NCBI RefSeq assembly: GCF_039545455.1
Contig: NZ_CP154468.1
Location: forward strand, 806,001-870,000
Direction of reading: 5' to 3'
Origin: Brucella sp. BE17
GTDB lineage: Bacteria > Pseudomonadota > Alphaproteobacteria > Rhizobiales > Rhizobiaceae
Length of the DNA stretch: 64,000 bases
The notes under the pieces were generated by a model. The model ran no database searches and was not told the origin of the DNA. It saw only the letters and a program-made list of their open reading frames with translations. A program made the translations under genes and the position numbers. The number at the start of each line of letters is the position of its first letter. The first letter of the stretch is position 1. Below are positions 20,604 to 31,391 of this stretch, in pieces.

Positions 20604-20735
20604 TGATAAATATTTCCGCCGCTATATAGCATCAAAGACGCAAACGGGAACCCGTTTTACCATCAGAACAAAAAGAGCACAGAAACTTTACCGCCTGCCC
20701 TTGCTTGTCGCAGCGAAGCGTTTAATGCTCAGTGT

Positions 20736-22844
20736 ATGCGTCCGTCCATGCTCGATCCGTTTTTCGCCTCCGTCCGTTCACTTTCAGGCATTGGCCCGAA
20801 AGTGGCGGTGCTGCTCGGTAAATTGCTGGGAACCGATGCGCCTGGCGCAGACCCCAAGATTTCACAGCTTTTGTTCCTGCCGCCGCACAGCATTATTGAC
20901 CGGCGCGACCGCCCCGGCATCGCGCTGGCACAGGAAGGCGCAATCGTTACACTTGAAGTCATGGTCGACCAGCACCAGCCAGCCCCGCCGGGCCGCGGTA
21001 ATGTTCCGCATAGGGTTTTCGCCCATGACGATACCGGTGAGATCGCGCTGACCTTCTTTCGTGCCCAGGTGCCTTGGCTGCAAAAGATGCTGCCTGAGGG
21101 CGAAACCGTGATCGTGTCGGGCAAGGTTGAATGGTTCAACGGGCGCGCTTCCATGGTGCATCCCGATTATATCGCAAGCCTTGAGGATGCGTCCAGTCTG
21201 CCGATGGTTGAACCTGTCTATCCACTGACTGCCGGTCTTTCGCCAAAAACATTGGCGCGCGGCATCCGCGAGGCGCTGACGCGCGTGCCGGAATTACCAG
21301 AATGGATCGATCCGCCTTTGCTTGAACGCGAGCGTTTTTCAGCTTTCAAGCCCGCACTTGAAACCCTGCATATGCCGCAAGATCCATCGGATATCGCACT
21401 GGCAGGTATTACGCGACGCAGGCTCGCTTATGATGAATTTCTAGCCGGACAACTGGCGCTGGCCCTGGTGCGCGCCAAGACACGGCGATTGTCCGGGCGT
21501 CCGCTCGACAGCACCGGCCGCATCGTTGGCGACATCATGGCTTACCTGCCCTATCGACTGACCAAAAGTCAGGAACAGGCCTCACGCGAAATCATCACCG
21601 ATCTCAAGTCGCCACAGCGCATGTTGCGACTTTTGCAGGGCGATGTCGGATCGGGCAAGACCGTGGTGGGGTTGCTCGCCATGGCGCATGCAGCCGAATC
21701 TGGCGGACAATCGGCACTGATGGCACCTACGGAAGTCCTTGCTCGCCAGCATTTTGCAACAATCGCGCCATTGGCTGAAAAAGCCGGACTGAGAGCAGCC
21801 CTTCTCACCGGCCGAGAAAAAGGCCGCGAGCGCAACGCGGTTCTCGAAGGCTTGAAAAGCGGCGAAATCAATATCATCATTGGTACGCATGCGCTGTTTC
21901 AGAACAAGGTCGAATATCACGATCTGGTCTTCATCATCATCGACGAGCAGCATCGTTTCGGCGTGCATCAACGCCTGATGCTGACAGCCAAGGGTGCAGC
22001 CCCCGATATGCTGGTGATGACGGCAACCCCTATTCCGCGCACGCTGGTCCTGACCGCTTTTGGTGACATGGATGTTTCCAAACTCACCGAAAAACCCGCC
22101 GGACGTCAACCGATCACTACGGCCATCCTTCCCATGGAGCGCATGAATGAACTGGTCGAGCGTATCCGCAAGGCGGTCAGTGAAGGTCAGAAAATCTACT
22201 GGATCTGCCCGCTGGTGGAAGAATCGGAACTGGTCGAACTGACGTCTGCTGAAGAACGTTTTGAAAGCCTGAAACCCGCTTTTGGCAAGCAGATCGGGCT
22301 TATCCATGGCCGCATGAACGGCGTGGAAAAAGACGAGGCCATGCGCGCCTTCAAACAGGGAGAGACGCGGCTGCTGATTGCGACAACGGTGATCGAAGTC
22401 GGCGTCGATGTACCGGACGCGACAATCATTGTGATTGAGCATGCCGAGCGTTTTGGCCTTGCGCAGTTACATCAGTTGCGCGGACGCGTCGGGCGCGGTG
22501 ACAAGCCCTCGACCTGTCTGCTGCTCTACAAGGGTCCGCTCGGCGAAATTGCCCAGGCACGGCTAAAGGTCATGCGCGAGACGGAAGACGGTTTCCGCAT
22601 CGCCGAGGAAGACCTGAAACTGCGCGGCGAAGGCGAACTGCTGGGTACGCGCCAGTCCGGCACGCCGGGCTTTCGTCTGGCTTCCATCGAAGCGCATGGC
22701 GATCTACTCGAAATCGCCCGCAAGGATGCGCTCTATGTGCTGGCAAATGATCCCGATCTGGAAGGCGAGCGCGGGCAAGCCTTACGCGTGCTGCTTTATC
22801 TATTTGGACGCGACGAGGCGATCCGGCTTTTAAGGGCTGGATAA
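20736..22844 (+). CDS. recG: ATP-dependent DNA helicase RecG
   Basis: A 702-residue RecG that reverses stalled forks and processes branched DNA. The N-terminal wedge domain starts with the LSGIGPKVAVLLGKLLG helix-hairpin-helix-like segment and has an OB fold. The motor has Walker A LLQGDVGSGKTVVG near residue 301, the IIIDEQHRFGVHQR box near 402, TATPIPRTL, and QLRGRVGRG. The C-terminus carries EEDLKLRGEGELLGTRQSG. ATG 20748 (MLDPFF) is a possible alternative start. Confidence 0.96.
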   Translation: MRPSMLDPFFASVRSLSGIGPKVAVLLGKLLGTDAPGADPKISQLLFLPPHSIIDRRDRPGIALAQEGAIVTLEVMVDQHQPAPPGRGNVPHRVFAHDDTGEIALTFFRAQVPWLQKMLPEGETVIVSGKVEWFNGRASMVHPDYIASLEDASSLPMVEPVYPLTAGLSPKTLARGIREALTRVPELPEWIDPPLLERERFSAFKPALETLHMPQDPSDIALAGITRRRLAYDEFLAGQLALALVRAKTRRLSGRPLDSTGRIVGDIMAYLPYRLTKSQEQASREIITDLKSPQRMLRLLQGDVGSGKTVVGLLAMAHAAESGGQSALMAPTEVLARQHFATIAPLAEKAGLRAALLTGREKGRERNAVLEGLKSGEINIIIGTHALFQNKVEYHDLVFIIIDEQHRFGVHQRLMLTAKGAAPDMLVMTATPIPRTLVLTAFGDMDVSKLTEKPAGRQPITTAILPMERMNELVERIRKAVSEGQKIYWICPLVEESELVELTSAEERFESLKPAFGKQIGLIHGRMNGVEKDEAMRAFKQGETRLLIATTVIEVGVDVPDATIIVIEHAERFGLAQLHQLRGRVGRGDKPSTCLLLYKGPLGEIAQARLKVMRETEDGFRIAEEDLKLRGEGELLGTRQSGTPGFRLASIEAHGDLLEIARKDALYVLANDPDLEGERGQALRVLLYLFGRDEAIRLLRAG

Positions 22845-22845
22845 A

Positions 22846-22871
22846 CAAAAATGGCCGCATCGCTGCGGCCA
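22846..22871 (-). terminator. Intrinsic terminator of glmS
   Basis: The 8-bp perfect stem TGGCCGCA/TGCGGCCA (22852-22859 and 22864-22871) has a T run on its - strand 3' side (AAAAA at 22847-22851). It lies 48 bases beyond the glmS stop. Confidence 0.7.
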
Positions 22872-22918
22872 CCTCTATTAAAATATCAGGATTATCTCAC
22901 AATTATCTGATTTATCTA

Positions 22919-24742
22919 TTATTCTACCGTCACGGATTTGGCCAGATTGCGCGGCTGATCGACGTCTGTACCCATTAAAACGGCAGTGTGATAGGCCAGC
23001 ATCTGGATCGGCAGCGCATAGACCAGCGGCGTAATGAACTCCGGCACGTCTGGCAGAACGATGGTTGTCAACGTATTGATGCTGGCGCTCGCAGCACCCT
23101 TTTTATCGGTGATCAAGATGATGCGCCCGCCGCGCGCGGCCACCTCCTGCATGTTTGAAACGGTCTTCTCATAAAGACGATCAGATGGCGCGATTACGAT
23201 CACCGGCATGGTTTCATCGATCAGTGCGATCGGCCCGTGCTTCAACTCACCCGCCGCATAGCCTTCGGCGTGAATATAGGAGATTTCCTTGAGTTTCAGC
23301 GCGCCTTCCAGCGCCAGCGGGAAGGACGTGCCGCGTCCAAGATAAAGCACATGATTGACCTTGGCGAGATCGGCGCACACATCGGCAATCTGGCTTTCAA
23401 GCTTCAAGACCTGATTGATGAAACGCGGTGCTTCGGAAAGATCGTGCACCAGTTCCTTTTCGCGCTTTTCATCAATCACGCCGCGCTGCTTTGCAGCGGC
23501 AATCGCCAACGATGCCAAGGCCGAAAGCTGGCAGGTGAAAGCCTTGGTGGAGGCGACACCAATCTCCGGTCCTGCCAAGGTCGGGAAAACCGAATCGGAT
23601 TCTCGCGCAATGGTCGATCCGGTGACATTGACCACCGATGCAATCTTCAAGCCCTGCTGCTTGCAATAACGCAATGAGGCCAGTGTGTCCGCCGTCTCGC
23701 CCGATTGGGAAACAAACATAGCGAGCGAATCTTTCGACAAGGGCATTTCGCGATAACGGAATTCCGACGCGATATCGCAGTCGACCGGTAGACGTGCAAT
23801 CTGCTCGAACCAGTATTTTCCAACCGAAGCTGCGTAGAATGCCGTGCCACAAGACGAAATCGTCAGGCGGTCGATCTTGCTAAAATCAAGCCCGATGGCC
23901 TCGTCGCGCACCTTGCCGGTGGTGAAATCGAGATAGTTGGCGAGCGTATGCGAAATGACTTCCGGCTGCTCGAACATCTCTTTTTGCATGAAATGGCGGT
24001 GATTGCCCTTCGACACCAACATATTGGTATTTTGCGATTTCTGGACCGGGCGTTCGACGGATTTGTTGTTCTCGTCATAGATGGCGACGCCCTTGCGCGT
24101 CAGCACGGCCCAATCACCATCTTCGAGATAAGAAATCGTATCGGTAAAAGGTGAAAGCGCGATGGCGTCCGATCCGAGGAACATTTCGCCTTCCCCATAG
24201 CCGACAGCCAGTGGCGGTCCCTGCCGCGCCCCGATCAGCAGTTCTTCCTCGCCCTCGAACAGGAAGGCGAGCGCAAAAGCACCTTTGAGCATCGGCAGAC
24301 TGTCGCGTACCGCATCGACCGGCGACTTACCACGCATCAGCTCGCGTGTTACGAGATGGGCGACAGCCTCGGTGTCGGTTTCGCTTTGGAAGGTAAAACC
24401 TTCACCTTGCAGCAGATCGCGCAATTCGGCAAAATTTTCGATGATACCGTTATGAACCACTGCCAAACGGTCGGTGATATGCGGATGCGCATTGCGCTCC
24501 ACAGGTCTGCCATGGGTTGCCCAGCGTGTATGGCCGATGCCGATCAAGCCAGGCAGCGGATCGCCTGCCAGACTTTTTTCAAGGTTAACCAGTTTGCCTT
24601 CGGCGCGGCGGCGGTCGATATGGCCGTTTTGCAGCGTGGCGATACCAGCGGAATCATACCCGCGGTACTCAAGTCGCTTCAACGCATCCACGAGACGCGG
24701 CGCAACTTCGCTCTCACCGATAATGCCAATGATTCCGCACAT
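22919..24742 (-). CDS. glmS: Glutamine-fructose-6-phosphate aminotransferase (isomerizing)
   Basis: Full-length GlmS of 607 residues, which makes glucosamine-6-phosphate for peptidoglycan and LPS precursors. After removal of Met1 the N-terminal nucleophile Cys is exposed (MCGIIGIIG), and GHTRWATHG of the glutaminase site follows. Two SIS domains come next (SSCGTAFYAA, SQSGETADT, LGRGTSFPLALEGALKLKE). The C-terminus DQPRNLAKSVTVE is invariant in the family. It is encoded next to glmU, which uses its product two steps later. Confidence 0.97.
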   Translation of the reverse strand: MCGIIGIIGESEVAPRLVDALKRLEYRGYDSAGIATLQNGHIDRRRAEGKLVNLEKSLAGDPLPGLIGIGHTRWATHGRPVERNAHPHITDRLAVVHNGIIENFAELRDLLQGEGFTFQSETDTEAVAHLVTRELMRGKSPVDAVRDSLPMLKGAFALAFLFEGEEELLIGARQGPPLAVGYGEGEMFLGSDAIALSPFTDTISYLEDGDWAVLTRKGVAIYDENNKSVERPVQKSQNTNMLVSKGNHRHFMQKEMFEQPEVISHTLANYLDFTTGKVRDEAIGLDFSKIDRLTISSCGTAFYAASVGKYWFEQIARLPVDCDIASEFRYREMPLSKDSLAMFVSQSGETADTLASLRYCKQQGLKIASVVNVTGSTIARESDSVFPTLAGPEIGVASTKAFTCQLSALASLAIAAAKQRGVIDEKREKELVHDLSEAPRFINQVLKLESQIADVCADLAKVNHVLYLGRGTSFPLALEGALKLKEISYIHAEGYAAGELKHGPIALIDETMPVIVIAPSDRLYEKTVSNMQEVAARGGRIILITDKKGAASASINTLTTIVLPDVPEFITPLVYALPIQMLAYHTAVLMGTDVDQPRNLAKSVTVE

Positions 24743-24844
24743 GAAAAACTCCGATTGATCTGCCGATTACCTGTCAGTGGTTTAAAGCTTCCGGCGACAA
24801 GCGGAAATCACAAGCTGTGACCGCTCGTCTCACCCGTTGATTGA

Positions 24845-26209
24845 TTATTTGCCTGCGGCCTTTGCCGCTTTGATGGCAGCATATTTTTTACGCAAGAGCG
24901 TTGCGCGTCCTTCTTTATTTTCCTGCCGCGCACGACCCAATGCCAGTGCCTCGACTGGAACATCCCTCGTAATCACACTGCCGGACGCAACATAAGCATT
25001 GTCGCCGATGTTGACAGGTGCCACCAGCGAACTGTTGGAGCCGACGAAAGCGCCCTCGCCCACGACGGTTCTATATTTGTTGTAGCCGTCATAATTGCAG
25101 GTGATGGTGCCAGCCCCGATATTGCTTCCAGCGCCAATGTCGGCGTCACCGATATAAGTCAGGTGGTTGATCTTGGCGCCTTTGCCGACTTGCGCATTTT
25201 TCACCTCGCAGAAATTGCCAACCTTGGATTTTTCGGCAAGATTTGCGCCGGGACGCAGGCGTGCAAATGGTCCGATCTCGGCATTGGCACCCACATGCGC
25301 GCCTTCTATATGCGAGAAAGCGTGAACGACAGCACCGGTATCCACACGCACAGCGGGGCCAAAAAACACATTCGGCTCAATGATAACATCGGCATCAATC
25401 TGGGTATCATGGCTGAAGAATACGGTTTCAGGGGCAATCAGCGTCACGCCTGCAAGCATCATCTCGCGGCGCTTGCGCGCCTGCCAGATCCTTTCGGCCT
25501 CGGCCAGTTCCGCACGGTTGTTGATACCGATGACATTGTCGACCGGCACTTCAAGAGCCAGCACATTAAGGCCCTTCGCGTGGCCGATGGCGACAATATC
25601 GGTCAGGTAGTACTCGCCCTTGGCATTGTCGTTCTTGACCGCATCAATAAGCGAAAGAGCATAATTGCCGCGCACGGCCATAAGCCCACCATTGCAGAAG
25701 CCGATTTTCTTTTGCTCATCCGTTGTTTCTTTTTCCTCGACGATCGCTACGAGTTTTCCGCCTTCTTCAATCAGACGGCCATAGCCATGCGGGTTTTCCG
25801 GGCGAAAACCGATCACCACGATATCCGCGCCTTCATCAAGACGCGCGCGTGCCGCCTGAAGCGATTGCGCTTCAATGAGCGGTGTGTCGCCAAAAACAAT
25901 CAGGAGATCATCATAACCACGCGCGATGGCCTCGCGTGCCGCCAGCACGGCGTGGGCTGTGCCAAGGCGCTGCTTCTGCTCGAAAGCGGAAACAGGACCA
26001 GCAATCTTTTCAACGGCCGCCTGCACATTTTCCGCACCACGTCCAACCACCAGCGCCACATCGCTTTCGCCCGTACCCTGCACGGCCTTGACCACATGAC
26101 AGACCAGCGGAAGGCCCGCCACCTTGTGCAGAACCTTCGGCAGGCTCGATTTCATGCGCGTGCCCTCGCCTGCGGCGAGTATGATGGAAAGGCAGCTACG
26201 ATCGGTCAT
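24845..26209 (-). CDS. glmU: Bifunctional GlmU (glucosamine-1-P acetyltransferase / GlcNAc-1-P uridylyltransferase)
   Basis: A 454-residue enzyme that makes UDP-GlcNAc. The N-terminal uridylyltransferase shows [23 protein letters not shown] and GDTPLI. The C-terminal half is a left-handed beta-helix of hexapeptide repeats ([24 protein letters not shown]) that carries acetyltransferase activity and trimerises. ATG 26209 is chosen because it gives the standard N-terminus and has GGATGA upstream; the frame is open 15 codons further. It is on the same strand as glmS, 102 bases upstream. Confidence 0.96.
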   Translation of the reverse strand: MTDRSCLSIILAAGEGTRMKSSLPKVLHKVAGLPLVCHVVKAVQGTGESDVALVVGRGAENVQAAVEKIAGPVSAFEQKQRLGTAHAVLAAREAIARGYDDLLIVFGDTPLIEAQSLQAARARLDEGADIVVIGFRPENPHGYGRLIEEGGKLVAIVEEKETTDEQKKIGFCNGGLMAVRGNYALSLIDAVKNDNAKGEYYLTDIVAIGHAKGLNVLALEVPVDNVIGINNRAELAEAERIWQARKRREMMLAGVTLIAPETVFFSHDTQIDADVIIEPNVFFGPAVRVDTGAVVHAFSHIEGAHVGANAEIGPFARLRPGANLAEKSKVGNFCEVKNAQVGKGAKINHLTYIGDADIGAGSNIGAGTITCNYDGYNKYRTVVGEGAFVGSNSSLVAPVNIGDNAYVASGSVITRDVPVEALALGRARQENKEGRATLLRKKYAAIKAAKAAGK

Positions 26210-26290
26210 GTTATCATCCGCAAATATGTAATCTGAAATATGCTTTAGCATCAAAGCGTATATGGAAACTTACCCTCTATCAGCGCTGTC

Positions 26291-27040
26291 TTATCCAAGC
26301 CGCCCAAGGGCAGGAAAATTTTCGAGTAGCCAGAAGGAAAAGGATTGCATGCCGCCGGTCAGGAACAACAGACCTGCAATAATGAGAAGCACGCCCATGG
26401 CTTTTTCCACTTTGCCCAGATGCACGCGAAAACGCGCCAGAAAGCGCATGAAAGCACCTGAGAAAAGGGCAGCTATCATGAAAGGAACGCCAAGCCCAAG
26501 CGAATAGACGGCGAGGAGTGCCGCACCTTCGATGACCGTGCTGCTGCCACCGGCGAGCGTCAGGATAGGCCCCAGAACCGGCCCGATGCAGGGTGTCCAG
26601 CCGAAAGCGAAGGCAAGCCCCATCACATAAGCGCCAAGCGGGGATGCGGGCGCGTCACGTGCCTGGAACCGTGCTTCTCGCGACAGGAACGATAGACGCA
26701 GCACGCCTAAAAAATTCAGCCCCATCAGGATAATGACGACGCCTGCGACAATCGCAATCTCCTGTTGCCATGCGCGCAGAAATGCGCCGATGGATGATGC
26801 GCCTGCGCCAAGTGCCACGAAAACTGTGGTGAAACCGAGCACGAAGGAAAGCGCAGCGAGGGCAAGCGAGCGACGATGCAAAGGGGCTGCCATGACATGC
26901 GCTTGCTTTTCAGCGCGGAAATCCTCGACGCTGACCCCCGCCATGTAACACAGATAGGGCGGCACAAGCGGCAGGACGCAAGGCGAAAGAAAGGACAGCG
27001 CGCCTGCGCCAGCAGCGGTCAGATAGGAAACGCTTAGCAC
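26291..27040 (-). CDS. ccdA: CcdA-family cytochrome c biogenesis protein
   Basis: A polytopic inner-membrane protein of 249 residues that passes electrons from cytoplasmic thioredoxin to periplasmic thiol proteins. The two family hallmarks, each holding a redox cysteine, are SFLSPCVLPLVPPYLCYMAG at the N-terminus and FGWTPCIGPVLGPIL in the middle. Six hydrophobic segments are visible. I start at GTG 27040 (LSVSYLTAAGAG) because AAAGAGA precedes it; the frame extends to 27151 in mostly hydrophilic sequence unlike the family. Confidence 0.9.
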   Translation of the reverse strand: MLSVSYLTAAGAGALSFLSPCVLPLVPPYLCYMAGVSVEDFRAEKQAHVMAAPLHRRSLALAALSFVLGFTTVFVALGAGASSIGAFLRAWQQEIAIVAGVVIILMGLNFLGVLRLSFLSREARFQARDAPASPLGAYVMGLAFAFGWTPCIGPVLGPILTLAGGSSTVIEGAALLAVYSLGLGVPFMIAALFSGAFMRFLARFRVHLGKVEKAMGVLLIIAGLLFLTGGMQSFSFWLLENFPALGRLG

Positions 27041-27220
27041 CAGAATCTCTTTCTTTGTTACTTTAAGCCTGCGGCACGCGCCGATTGCGTGCCTTATAGA
27101 CCAAGTTTGCTTATGTTTGAATATTTTCAGTGTCGCATGCTGTAGCACCACAAGTTTGCCCTAAATCAGGATCAATTGCGTGTTCTGATATTTTTATCGC
27201 TCCAACTGGACGCCGCTCCG

Positions 27221-29839
27221 ATGAGCCCTATTGACGATGAAGTAATTGCCGCACAGCCGGAAACATTTTCGAAAAAATATGCCCGGCTGAAACGCTATCA
27301 GCATATCCTGTTTCCTGCCGCGGGCATCACTATCGCGCTGCTGGCAATCATTGTGCTTGAGGATTTGCTCCGGAACACGTCGCGGGCGGAAACGCTCGCC
27401 GCTTTCCATGGTATTCCATGGGCAACTGTGGGTCTTGCAATCTTCTTCACCGGTCTCAGCTATGCGGCCGTTGCCCTCTACGATGTGGTAGCAGTAGAGA
27501 CCATTGCCCCCAGCCAGATACCCCGGCACATCGCAGCGGTGGCCGGGGCTGCCGGATATGCCATCTCCAATGCGCTCGGCTTTTCGCTTTTAACCGGCGG
27601 AGCGCTTCGCTACCGTATCTATGCGGCTGAAGGTATCAGCCTTGCCGATATTGGAAAGATCGTCGGCACATCGTGGTTTGCAATCTGGTTTGCTCTTATC
27701 ATCTTGGTGGGCATGGCGCTGCTTATCGATCCGCAGGACGTACCATGGATTGCAGCCATCGATGCACGCATCGATGTGGCGGCCGGCATCATCTTGCTTG
27801 GTGGTGTCGGCTGGCTGATTTACTGGCTTTCGAGAGGTGAGCGCAGTTTGCGCATCGGTGCAATGATCCTGCGTCTGCCCAATTCAAAAGGCGCACTGAT
27901 CCAGATATGCGCGGGACTCGTCGACGTGGGAGCGGCGGCTGCAACGCTCTATGTGCTGATGCCGCAGACGGCGGCGCCGAGCTTTGCCGTCTTTGCGCTC
28001 GTTTATGTCATCGCCATCGTGCTCGGTATCGCCAGCCACGCACCGGGCGGGATTGGCGCTTTCGAGGCGACCATCATTGCAGGCCTTGGCATCGGCGACA
28101 AGCCTGAGGCAATCGCAGCCCTTATCGCCTATCGTGTGATCTATACCGTTTTGCCGCTCGTTGCGTCCACGCTCGGCATCGTTATCTGGGAGATCAAACG
28201 CCGAAGGAAAAACTTGGGCAAGAAGGCGCTTTTTGCCAAACGTCTGGTGGAACCGTTGATCCCCGGTCTTGCCGCCAGCATCATTTTTCTCGGCGGTATT
28301 GTGCTTTTGATTTCGGGTGCCACACCAGACATGCGCTACCGCGTCCATATCCTTTCAGGCGTGGTGCCTGAGTTTTTGATGGAAATGTCGCATCTGGCGG
28401 CGAGCCTCGTTGGCGTTGCGCTGCTCATTGTAGCACGAGGCCTATTCAAAAGGCTTGAACGCGCCTGGATTGCCGCAACGGTGCTCCTTTTGAGCGGCGC
28501 GATATTTTCAATGGCCAAAGGACTTGATTGGGAAGAAGCGACAATTCTATGTCTCTTCGCCGGTATTTTATGGGCGTTCCGTGCCTCGTTCTACCGCCGA
28601 CCGGTTTCCGTCCCCTTCATTTTGAGCTGGAACTGGATCGCCACCGTAGGCACCACGGTGATCGTCTCAACATGGCTCGGCTTTTTCGTCTACCGCCATG
28701 TCGAATATTCCAATGACCTGTGGTGGGATTTTGCATGGAACGGCAATGCGCCGCGCTTTTTGCGCGCGACCGTACTGGTTTTTGCTGTTGTGGCCGCCGT
28801 CGGCCTGCACTCGATTATCAATAGAAACGGCCATCGAAGACGCAGGATTGACTATTCGATACCGGATGCCGTGCCGTACCTTGTGACGCAATGCCCGCAT
28901 ACAGACGCGGCGTTAGCATTGCTTGGCGACAAGCAGTTTTTGCTGGCACCCGATGAAAGTGCCTTCATCATGTATGCCCAGTCGGGTGGTAGCCTGATTT
29001 CATTTGGCGAACCGGTCGGCGCTCCCGCAAGCGGAATGGAGCTGGCCTGGTCTTTTCATGGTCTTGCCGATAGGCTGGCACTGCGGACGGTTTTTTATGG
29101 CGTCGGCCCACAAAGTCTACCGCTCTTTCTCGACATGGGGTTGATCGCGCTGAAGCTCGGCGAAGTGGCCCGCGTGGACCTCACGCGGTTTTCGCTCGAC
29201 GGCCCACGCCGCCAGGCTTTCCGGTACGCAGACCGGAAGGTGGACAAGGATGGGCTGACATTTGAAATTATTCCCGCAGTCAACGTTCCGCCGCTCATGC
29301 CGCGCCTGCGTGAAATTTCCGATGCATGGCTCAAATTCAAGTCGGGCAGTGAAAAGCGGTTTTCGTTGGGGTATTTCGACGAAACCTATCTTAGGCGCTT
29401 CGATATGGCAGTTCTCAAACGCGATGGCGAAATCGTCGCTTTTGCCAATCTGTGGCGCGGCGCGAATAAGTACGAAATTACCGTCGATCTCATGCGCTAC
29501 ATGCCCAATGTGCACAAGCTGCTTATGGATGCGCTTTTCGCCAAGCTTTTGATGGCGAGCAAGGCGGAAGGCTATCAATGGTTTAATCTCGGTGCCGCCC
29601 CCCTGTCGGGGTTAAGCGGCAGCAGGCTCGCCTCGCGCTGGAATCGGCTTGGTGCCTTCATCTATAAAAGCGGCGCTGATCTTTATCATTTCGATGGGCT
29701 GAAAACTTTTAAGGAAAAGTTCGATCCGGTCTGGGCGCCGCATTACTTGATTTGCCCCGGCGGACTTGAGACACCGCGCGTCCTTCTAGATGTCACCACC
29801 CTCATTAACGGCAGTCCGCTGGAGTTCATCCGCACATGA
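27221..29839 (+). CDS. mprF: Lysyl-phosphatidylglycerol synthase/flippase MprF (LpiA)
   Basis: A protein of 872 residues. The N-terminal two thirds are membrane segments of the MprF flippase type ([47 protein letters not shown]). The C-terminal 300 residues are the cytoplasmic DUF2156 synthase domain ([39 protein letters not shown]). It transfers Lys from Lys-tRNA to phosphatidylglycerol and flips the product outward, making the surface less negative. ATG 27221 is used; TTG 27176 is an in-frame alternative. Its stop overlaps acvB by the ATGA arrangement, and the same gene pair is known as lpiA-atvA in Rhizobium tropici, where it is acid-induced. Confidence 0.92.
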   Translation: MSPIDDEVIAAQPETFSKKYARLKRYQHILFPAAGITIALLAIIVLEDLLRNTSRAETLAAFHGIPWATVGLAIFFTGLSYAAVALYDVVAVETIAPSQIPRHIAAVAGAAGYAISNALGFSLLTGGALRYRIYAAEGISLADIGKIVGTSWFAIWFALIILVGMALLIDPQDVPWIAAIDARIDVAAGIILLGGVGWLIYWLSRGERSLRIGAMILRLPNSKGALIQICAGLVDVGAAAATLYVLMPQTAAPSFAVFALVYVIAIVLGIASHAPGGIGAFEATIIAGLGIGDKPEAIAALIAYRVIYTVLPLVASTLGIVIWEIKRRRKNLGKKALFAKRLVEPLIPGLAASIIFLGGIVLLISGATPDMRYRVHILSGVVPEFLMEMSHLAASLVGVALLIVARGLFKRLERAWIAATVLLLSGAIFSMAKGLDWEEATILCLFAGILWAFRASFYRRPVSVPFILSWNWIATVGTTVIVSTWLGFFVYRHVEYSNDLWWDFAWNGNAPRFLRATVLVFAVVAAVGLHSIINRNGHRRRRIDYSIPDAVPYLVTQCPHTDAALALLGDKQFLLAPDESAFIMYAQSGGSLISFGEPVGAPASGMELAWSFHGLADRLALRTVFYGVGPQSLPLFLDMGLIALKLGEVARVDLTRFSLDGPRRQAFRYADRKVDKDGLTFEIIPAVNVPPLMPRLREISDAWLKFKSGSEKRFSLGYFDETYLRRFDMAVLKRDGEIVAFANLWRGANKYEITVDLMRYMPNVHKLLMDALFAKLLMASKAEGYQWFNLGAAPLSGLSGSRLASRWNRLGAFIYKSGADLYHFDGLKTFKEKFDPVWAPHYLICPGGLETPRVLLDVTTLINGSPLEFIRT

Positions 29840-31254
29840 CGAAACGACACCTAGTCAACACGCTGGCAGGTACCGCCCTGATTTTAAGTATTGCCGCCTA
29901 TGCTCTGATGCATCCAGGCGCAACGGCACGCCTATGGAGCAAATGGACCGGCTCCAGTGAGGCCGTAATCCATGTCAGCGCCGAGCGTCTCGCAAATATC
30001 CCCGTCTATATGCCAAACGGCAATCCGAACGGGCTTGCACTCATTATCAGCGACGAAACAGGTATAGGTGACAAGGAACGCGCGCTTCGCGACGCCCTGC
30101 TTTCACGTAAGCTGATCGTCTTGATGGTCGAACTCGGCCCATGGCGAGCGGCCCTCGACAAGGAAGACGGCGAATGCAATTATCTCGATTCCGATTTCGA
30201 GGCCATTGCCAAGGAAGCCCTGCGTGGACTTGATCTCAGCGTTTATTTTCATCCTGTCGTGATGGGGGTCGGACAAGGGGGCACTATCGCCTATGCGGCA
30301 GCCTCCGATTCTCCGGCTGCCACCATTGCAGGTGCAGTGGCGCTTGATCCGGTTGCCGCAAAGACCCGCCTTCCTTCCTGTACCGAACAGGCCGAAGCAA
30401 TCAAAGCGCAGGGTGGCGGATTTACCTATGCCTTTGATGAGGAACTTCCCGCTCCGGCTCTGGTTATCGCGCCAACGGGCGCGCCACAAAATGATGCGCC
30501 CGAAGCACGAAAGAAAAACGTTGCCATGCTCCTAGGCGCTGACGCACTCCCGGTTCGTATGAAAATTGCCGCCGATGCGGCAGCAGAAATGGCAGCCGAA
30601 GATGCCAAGAACGAAGCACTGCCCATCATAGATTTGCCCGGCAAAGGCGGCAAGACCAATATGGTGGCAATCTTTTACTCCGGCGATGGCGGCTGGCGTG
30701 ATATCGACAAATCCATCGGCGAATGGTTGCAGGCGAAGGGCGTGCATGTCATTGGCGTCGATTCGCTGCGCTATTTCTGGGCCGAGCACACGCCACAAGA
30801 AATCGCTCGCGATACGGCGGCGATGATCAGGAAAGCTGATCCGACCGGCAAACTGCCGGTGACGGTGCTTGGTTATTCATTCGGCGCAGATACATTCCCC
30901 TTCGCATGGCAATATCTTGATGTATCCATGCAGGATCGCATCCGCATGGTGGGGCTGCTCAGTGCTGAAACAACGACGACCTTCCAGATTTCCATTCAAG
31001 GCTGGCTCGGCATGGACGGCGATAAGGATGTGGTGTCAGCCATTGCGACCATACCACTTGATCGTGTCGTCTGCGTTTACGGCGAGGAAGAAGACGACAC
31101 CGCCTGCACGGCCGATAGGCTCAAAGGTATGGAGGTCATGAAATTGCCCGGTGGGCATCATTTTGATGAAAATTACGAGCCTATTGCCGCAGCGCTCTAT
31201 GAACGCATGCGGACCCGAGCCGGACTTCCCGGCGAACCACTCGCAAGTTTTTAA
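29836..31254 (+). CDS. acvB: AcvB/VirJ-family periplasmic lysyl-phosphatidylglycerol hydrolase
   Basis: A protein of 472 residues with an N-terminal signal anchor ([20 protein letters not shown]) and an AcvB-type layout. The first half has an alpha/beta-hydrolase-like fold with GVGQGG. The second half is the VirJ domain with [17 protein letters not shown], the nucleophile elbow VLGYSFGAD, and a C-terminal [11 protein letters not shown] that supplies the His. Agrobacterium AcvB is known to hydrolyse lysyl-phosphatidylglycerol, so it would balance the MprF encoded by the overlapping upstream gene. Related genes affect acid tolerance and virulence. Confidence 0.92.
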   Translation: MTKRHLVNTLAGTALILSIAAYALMHPGATARLWSKWTGSSEAVIHVSAERLANIPVYMPNGNPNGLALIISDETGIGDKERALRDALLSRKLIVLMVELGPWRAALDKEDGECNYLDSDFEAIAKEALRGLDLSVYFHPVVMGVGQGGTIAYAAASDSPAATIAGAVALDPVAAKTRLPSCTEQAEAIKAQGGGFTYAFDEELPAPALVIAPTGAPQNDAPEARKKNVAMLLGADALPVRMKIAADAAAEMAAEDAKNEALPIIDLPGKGGKTNMVAIFYSGDGGWRDIDKSIGEWLQAKGVHVIGVDSLRYFWAEHTPQEIARDTAAMIRKADPTGKLPVTVLGYSFGADTFPFAWQYLDVSMQDRIRMVGLLSAETTTTFQISIQGWLGMDGDKDVVSAIATIPLDRVVCVYGEEEDDTACTADRLKGMEVMKLPGGHHFDENYEPIAAALYERMRTRAGLPGEPLASF

Positions 31255-31275
31255 ATCTTGGGAAGATTTTTGATT
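31253..31275 (+). terminator. Weak terminator after acvB
   Basis: The perfect 7-bp inverted repeat AAATCTT-GGG-AAGATTT starts inside the stop codon and is followed by TTGATTT. It is AT-rich and therefore weak. Confidence 0.4.
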
Positions 31276-31286
31276 TACGTACCTCA
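31274..31286 (+). promoter_or_regulatory. Candidate operator of the sugar regulon (copy 1)
   Basis: TTTACGTACCTCA lies 106 bases upstream of the LacI-type regulator gene and has the palindromic core TACGTA. The same 13 bases occur, in the same orientation relative to transcription, before the sugar ABC operon (41742-41754). Two such copies at promoters of one functional region suggest a shared binding site, probably for the LacI-family protein encoded here. Confidence 0.5.
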
Positions 31287-31391
31287 TTTTTGTGCTTATG
31301 GTTCGCCCGTGTGGTTTGATTCCAGTATTGCATCCCGTTCCTCCAGCCCGGAGAGCAGATGTAGGAATTGTTCAATCCACTGGGAGCAGGA

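Noticed and set aside
31255..31391. Frame starting at 31292 through the LacI promoter region
   Set aside because: It overlaps the candidate operator and the true start, with no family resemblance.
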